Assembly: GCA_027482185.1 (NCBI GenBank)
Contig: JAIXWF010000008.1
Coordinates: 1 to 64,000 of the forward strand
Reading direction: 5' to 3'
Origin: Opitutaceae bacterium
GTDB lineage: Bacteria > Verrucomicrobiota > Verrucomicrobiia > Opitutales > Opitutaceae
DNA: 64,000 nucleotides
A program made the position numbers and the translations under genes. Positions 61,046-64,000 of this stretch are shown in pieces (the first letter of the stretch is position 1; every line of letters starts with the position of its first letter). The notes under the pieces are model-generated. The model ran no database searches. It saw only the letters and a list, made by a program, of their open reading frames with translations, and was not told where the DNA came from.

Positions 61046-64000
61046 TCAGCGGCCGGCGAGCGCCCGCCGGATCGCGCCGGCCAGCGCGGCGAACTCATAG
61101 GGCTTGGCGATCAACGTGATTCCGGACCAGTGCAGTTCGTCGGCCTTCAGGATCTCCTCGGTGTAGCCGCTGGTCACGATGACCGCGAGGCCCGGCCGGA
61201 GCCGCCGGAGGGACTCGCCGAGTTCCAGACCGGTGACGCCTCCCGGCATCACCATGTCGGTGACCAGCAGGTCGGGCGGGACCGCCAAGCCGTGCCAGAC
61301 GCCGAGCGCCTCGGGCCCGCTGCCCGCTTCGATCACCCGGTAGCCGAGATGGCGCAGCATGGTCGAGGTCGCGAGCCGCACCGCCGGCTCGTCCTCCACC
61401 AGCAGCACGGTCTCGTTGCCGCCGGGAATCGCCGCCGCAGGGAGCGCCGGCCGGGCCGACGCCGTTCCGCCCGCCAGCGGCAGGACCACGCGGAAACTGC
61501 TGCCGCGGCCGACCTCGCTCGCCACTTCGAGCCAACCCTGGTGCTGGTGGACAATGCCGTGGACCGTGGCCAACCCGAGTCCGGTCCCTTTGCCGACTTC
61601 CTTGGTGGTGAAGAAGGGCTCGAACAGATGCCGCAGGACGTCGGGGGACATGCCGCAGCCGGTATCGCTGACCCGGAGCGTGGCAAATATCCCGGGACGC
61701 GCTCCCGGCGGCGCGTCCGGCGGCAGCTCGGGTCCGAGTTCGAGCCGGGCGGTTTCGAGCTTCAGGGTACCGCCCCCCGGCATGGCGTCGCGCGCGTTGA
61801 CGCAAAGATTCATCACGACCTGGTCGATCATGCCCGGGTCGGCGTCGATCCAGAGCGGCTCCGCCGCGGTCTGCAGCGACACGTTCACGCGCTCGCCGAT
61901 CACCCGCCGGATCAGCGCCAGCACCTGCGAAATGCCCGCGCTGAACTCCAGCCGTTCCGTCCGCATCATCCGGCGACGGGCGAACAGCAGCAACTGCTCG
62001 GTAAGCTTGGCCGCACGACGTGTCATCACCTGCAGCTCCGCCAGCGGCGGCCGCAGCCCGGGCGGAAAATCCCGCTCCTCCGCCATGAGCTGCAGGTTGA
62101 GCATGATGGCGGTGAGGATATTGTTGAAATCGTGGGCGACGCCGCCGGCGAGCTGGCCCACGACTTCCATCTTCTGCGCCTGGCGCACCTGATCCTGCAG
62201 CGCGCGGCTCGCCGTGATGTCGGCAAAGCTGCTCACCACCAGCCGCTCGCCGTCCCGCGGGTCGCGCAGCGGCTCGGCGTTCACCGAGATCCACGTGAGC
62301 GCCCCGTCCGGCTTGTGCACGCCCATCACCACGTCGCGGACCGGCAGACCGGTGCGCAGGGCCACGGCCGCGGGATGGTTTTCGCCGGCAAAGGGCCGCC
62401 CGTCCTCGTGCACCGACCGCCAACGCGGATCCAACGACGTGCGGCCGGCCATCTGGTCCGCCGTGAGGCCGAGGATCCGCTCGGCCGTCGCGTTGCACTG
62501 CACGATGCGGAGCGCCTGGTCCTGCACGACGACGCCGTCGGCCACGGCGCTGAAGATGAGCTTCAGCTGCCCCTCGCTGCGGCGCAGGGCGCGCTCGGAA
62601 TGGCGCAGTTCGGTCACGTCGCGGGTCAACCCCACCAACCGCTGCGGGCGGCCCTCCGCGTCGCGCTGCAGGAATCCGCTCGCCTCGATTTCGCGCCGCG
62701 CGCCGTCCGCCGCCCGGATCACGGCGAGTTCGAACCGTTCGACGGCGCGGCCTTCGCGGAGCCCGGCGAAACGCCGGTCCAGCTCAGCCCGGGAATCAGG
62801 ATGGACAAACCGCCGCCAGGCTTCGGCCGTGCCGCCGAAGTGCGCGCGGTCCACGCCGTGGATCCCGTGCATGCGGTCGTCCCAGCGGACGGCGCCGCTC
62901 TCCAGATCGTACTCCCACACGCCGTAACCTGCGCCGCGCACGGCGAGTTCGAGCCGGCGGTTGAGGCCGAGGATCCGCTGTTCGGCCGCAAGCTGTTCGG
63001 TGATGTCCTGCACGAAGGCGCACGCCAGTTCCGTTTCGCCGACGCGCAGGTGGTGCGTGCCGATGACGACGTCGAGCAGCGTCCCGTCCTTCCGCCGCTG
63101 CCGGCTGCCGAACGTCACCGACTCGCGGCCGCGGATTTCCTCCCAGTGGCGCGGCCAGCGTTCGGCGTCGAACTCGATGTCGATGTCCGCCACCCCGAGC
63201 CGCAGCATTTCCGCGCGGGTGTAGCCGAGCTGCGCGCACGCCGCCGCGTTGGCATCGCGGATCCGCGCGTCGCGATCCACCCAGACGATCGCGAGGTGCG
63301 CGCGATCGACACTGAAACGCGCGATGGTCAGCGCCTCCTCGGCCTGCCGCCGCGCGGTCACGTCGCGCGTCACGCCGAGCAGGCCGGTCACGGCTCCGTC
63401 GGCGTCGCGCAGCGCCGTGGCGTGCAGGTCGAGCCACCGGACGCCGCCGCGGCGGCCCCGGACCGGCAGCAGGGCCGAGTCGTGCCCGCCGGCGAGCACG
63501 CGCTGCAAAAGGGCCGCGAACTCCGCCCGGTGCCCTGCCAGAATCGCCTCGCGCCAACCCCCGGGGCCGATGTCGGCCAGCGTTTCCGCATCCAGGGACG
63601 CGAGCGCGGCGCGGTTGATCTGCAGCAGTTCGCCGGCCCGGCCGAGGACGAGCATGCCCTCGGGACCATGGTCGAAAATCGCGCGGTGGAAGCTCCGCTG
63701 CGTCAGCAACTCGCGCTCCTTGCGGCGCAACGCCTCGATGGTGATGGCAGGGATGAGACCGAAGAACGCCACCAACGAAAGCCCGAGCTGCAGTTCCACG
63801 TTGCGCTCGTGCGACGTGGGCGAATCCGAGTGCTCAAGTCCGTGCCCGTGCAGCGCGAACCAACCGGCCAAGAGCGCAACCACCAGACTCACGACGGTGA
63901 CTCCGCGCGGCCCGAAGCGGATCGCGGCCCAGACGACAAACGGCACGACCACGTAGCGGGCCGCCGGTGCCTGCAGCCAGTCGAGCGTGATGGCCAGCGA
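61046..64000 (-). CDS. MASE1/PAS hybrid sensor histidine kinase (5' end outside window)
   Basis: The reading frame is open to the window edge, so the N-terminus is missing; 984 residues are visible. It starts in the last helices of a membrane sensor resembling MASE1 (RYVVVPFVVWAAIRFGPRG). Four PAS-like domains follow, then HisKA with LAGGVAHDFNNIL (phospho-His codon at 62132-62134), HATPase_c (VVMNLCVNARDAMPGGGT) and a C-terminal receiver with VLLVEDEPAVRL and LLVTDMVMPGG (phospho-Asp codon at 61256-61258). The hybrid layout implies an internal phosphorelay to an unlinked partner. Confidence 0.94.
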   Translation of the reverse strand, partial: SLAITLDWLQAPAARYVVVPFVVWAAIRFGPRGVTVVSLVVALLAGWFALHGHGLEHSDSPTSHERNVELQLGLSLVAFFGLIPAITIEALRRKERELLTQRSFHRAIFDHGPEGMLVLGRAGELLQINRAALASLDAETLADIGPGGWREAILAGHRAEFAALLQRVLAGGHDSALLPVRGRRGGVRWLDLHATALRDADGAVTGLLGVTRDVTARRQAEEALTIARFSVDRAHLAIVWVDRDARIRDANAAACAQLGYTRAEMLRLGVADIDIEFDAERWPRHWEEIRGRESVTFGSRQRRKDGTLLDVVIGTHHLRVGETELACAFVQDITEQLAAEQRILGLNRRLELAVRGAGYGVWEYDLESGAVRWDDRMHGIHGVDRAHFGGTAEAWRRFVHPDSRAELDRRFAGLREGRAVERFELAVIRAADGARREIEASGFLQRDAEGRPQRLVGLTRDVTELRHSERALRRSEGQLKLIFSAVADGVVVQDQALRIVQCNATAERILGLTADQMAGRTSLDPRWRSVHEDGRPFAGENHPAAVALRTGLPVRDVVMGVHKPDGALTWISVNAEPLRDPRDGERLVVSSFADITASRALQDQVRQAQKMEVVGQLAGGVAHDFNNILTAIMLNLQLMAEERDFPPGLRPPLAELQVMTRRAAKLTEQLLLFARRRMMRTERLEFSAGISQVLALIRRVIGERVNVSLQTAAEPLWIDADPGMIDQVVMNLCVNARDAMPGGGTLKLETARLELGPELPPDAPPGARPGIFATLRVSDTGCGMSPDVLRHLFEPFFTTKEVGKGTGLGLATVHGIVHQHQGWLEVASEVGRGSSFRVVLPLAGGTASARPALPAAAIPGGNETVLLVEDEPAVRLATSTMLRHLGYRVIEAGSGPEALGVWHGLAVPPDLLVTDMVMPGGVTGLELGESLRRLRPGLAVIVTSGYTEEILKADELHWSGITLIAKPYEFAALAGAIRRALAGR

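Overview
The window is very GC-rich DNA from a Gram-negative bacterium. It carries two large TonB-dependent receptors, lipoproteins, a c-type heme protein and outer-membrane-type barrels. The best overall match is Verrucomicrobiota, probably Opitutaceae. This is inference, from a VPDSG-CTERM-like sorting signal, receptors opening with an 'xPFEVxxxxDxGY' segment, DUF1080/NIPSNAP/sulfatase content, scarce Shine-Dalgarno sequences, and intergenic spacers built from 7-bp tandem words. No rRNA, CRISPR array, transposase or phage gene was seen.

Layout. 0.1-2.6 kb: a small hypothetical gene diverging from a secreted BNR/sialidase-like protein across a spacer that is almost pure heptamer repeat. 2.7-10.5 kb: a divergent ArsR-family regulator with overlapping promoters and a palindromic operator, then a putative sulfur-stress operon (DUF2892, RND adaptor, RND pump, rhodanese, two half-size YeeE/YedE proteins, DUF2892, DUF3365 heme protein). 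10.6-14.3 kb: small Cys-rich protein, methyltransferase, PIN-type toxin-antitoxin pair, DUF1080, MOSC. 14.3-19.7 kb: a matrixin-type metalloprotease with eight Ig-like modules and its small partner, a 155-bp palindrome, and a VPDSG-CTERM protein behind a candidate sigma-54 promoter. 20-30.7 kb (mostly minus): lipocalin, YkgJ-type protein, pectate-lyase-like protein, tRNA-CAT (probably Ile2), gpt, two enolase-superfamily proteins, a Tat-exported TIM-barrel isomerase, and a protein with several TonB_C modules. 31-43.8 kb: NagX-like acyltransferase, HtrA protease, GlyRS, SWIM-SNF2 helicase, MATE pump, DUF1643, flavodoxin-like protein. 43.8-64 kb: NTF2-like, NIPSNAP and sulfatase genes, an outer-membrane barrel, a tandem palindromic repeat cluster, two TonB receptors flanking an AraC regulator, DUF4202, an AspT/YidE-type transporter, heme-binding protein, GNAT, an alkaline-phosphatase-fold enzyme, a 47-aa membrane peptide and a MASE1/PAS hybrid histidine kinase cut by the window end.

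How it fits together. Receptors, sulfatase, pectate-lyase-like, sialidase-like and DUF1080 proteins, enolases and isomerase suggest a heterotroph using complex glycans. The most coherent system is the ArsR-controlled sulfur/RND operon. Two other regulatory signals are worth testing: tandem AraC-type half-sites between the first receptor and its AraC gene, and a -24/-12 promoter with duplicated upstream boxes before the VPDSG-CTERM gene. The commonest unexplained structure is the set of 7-bp-periodic intergenic repeats, with different words but the same period, in about fifteen spacers.
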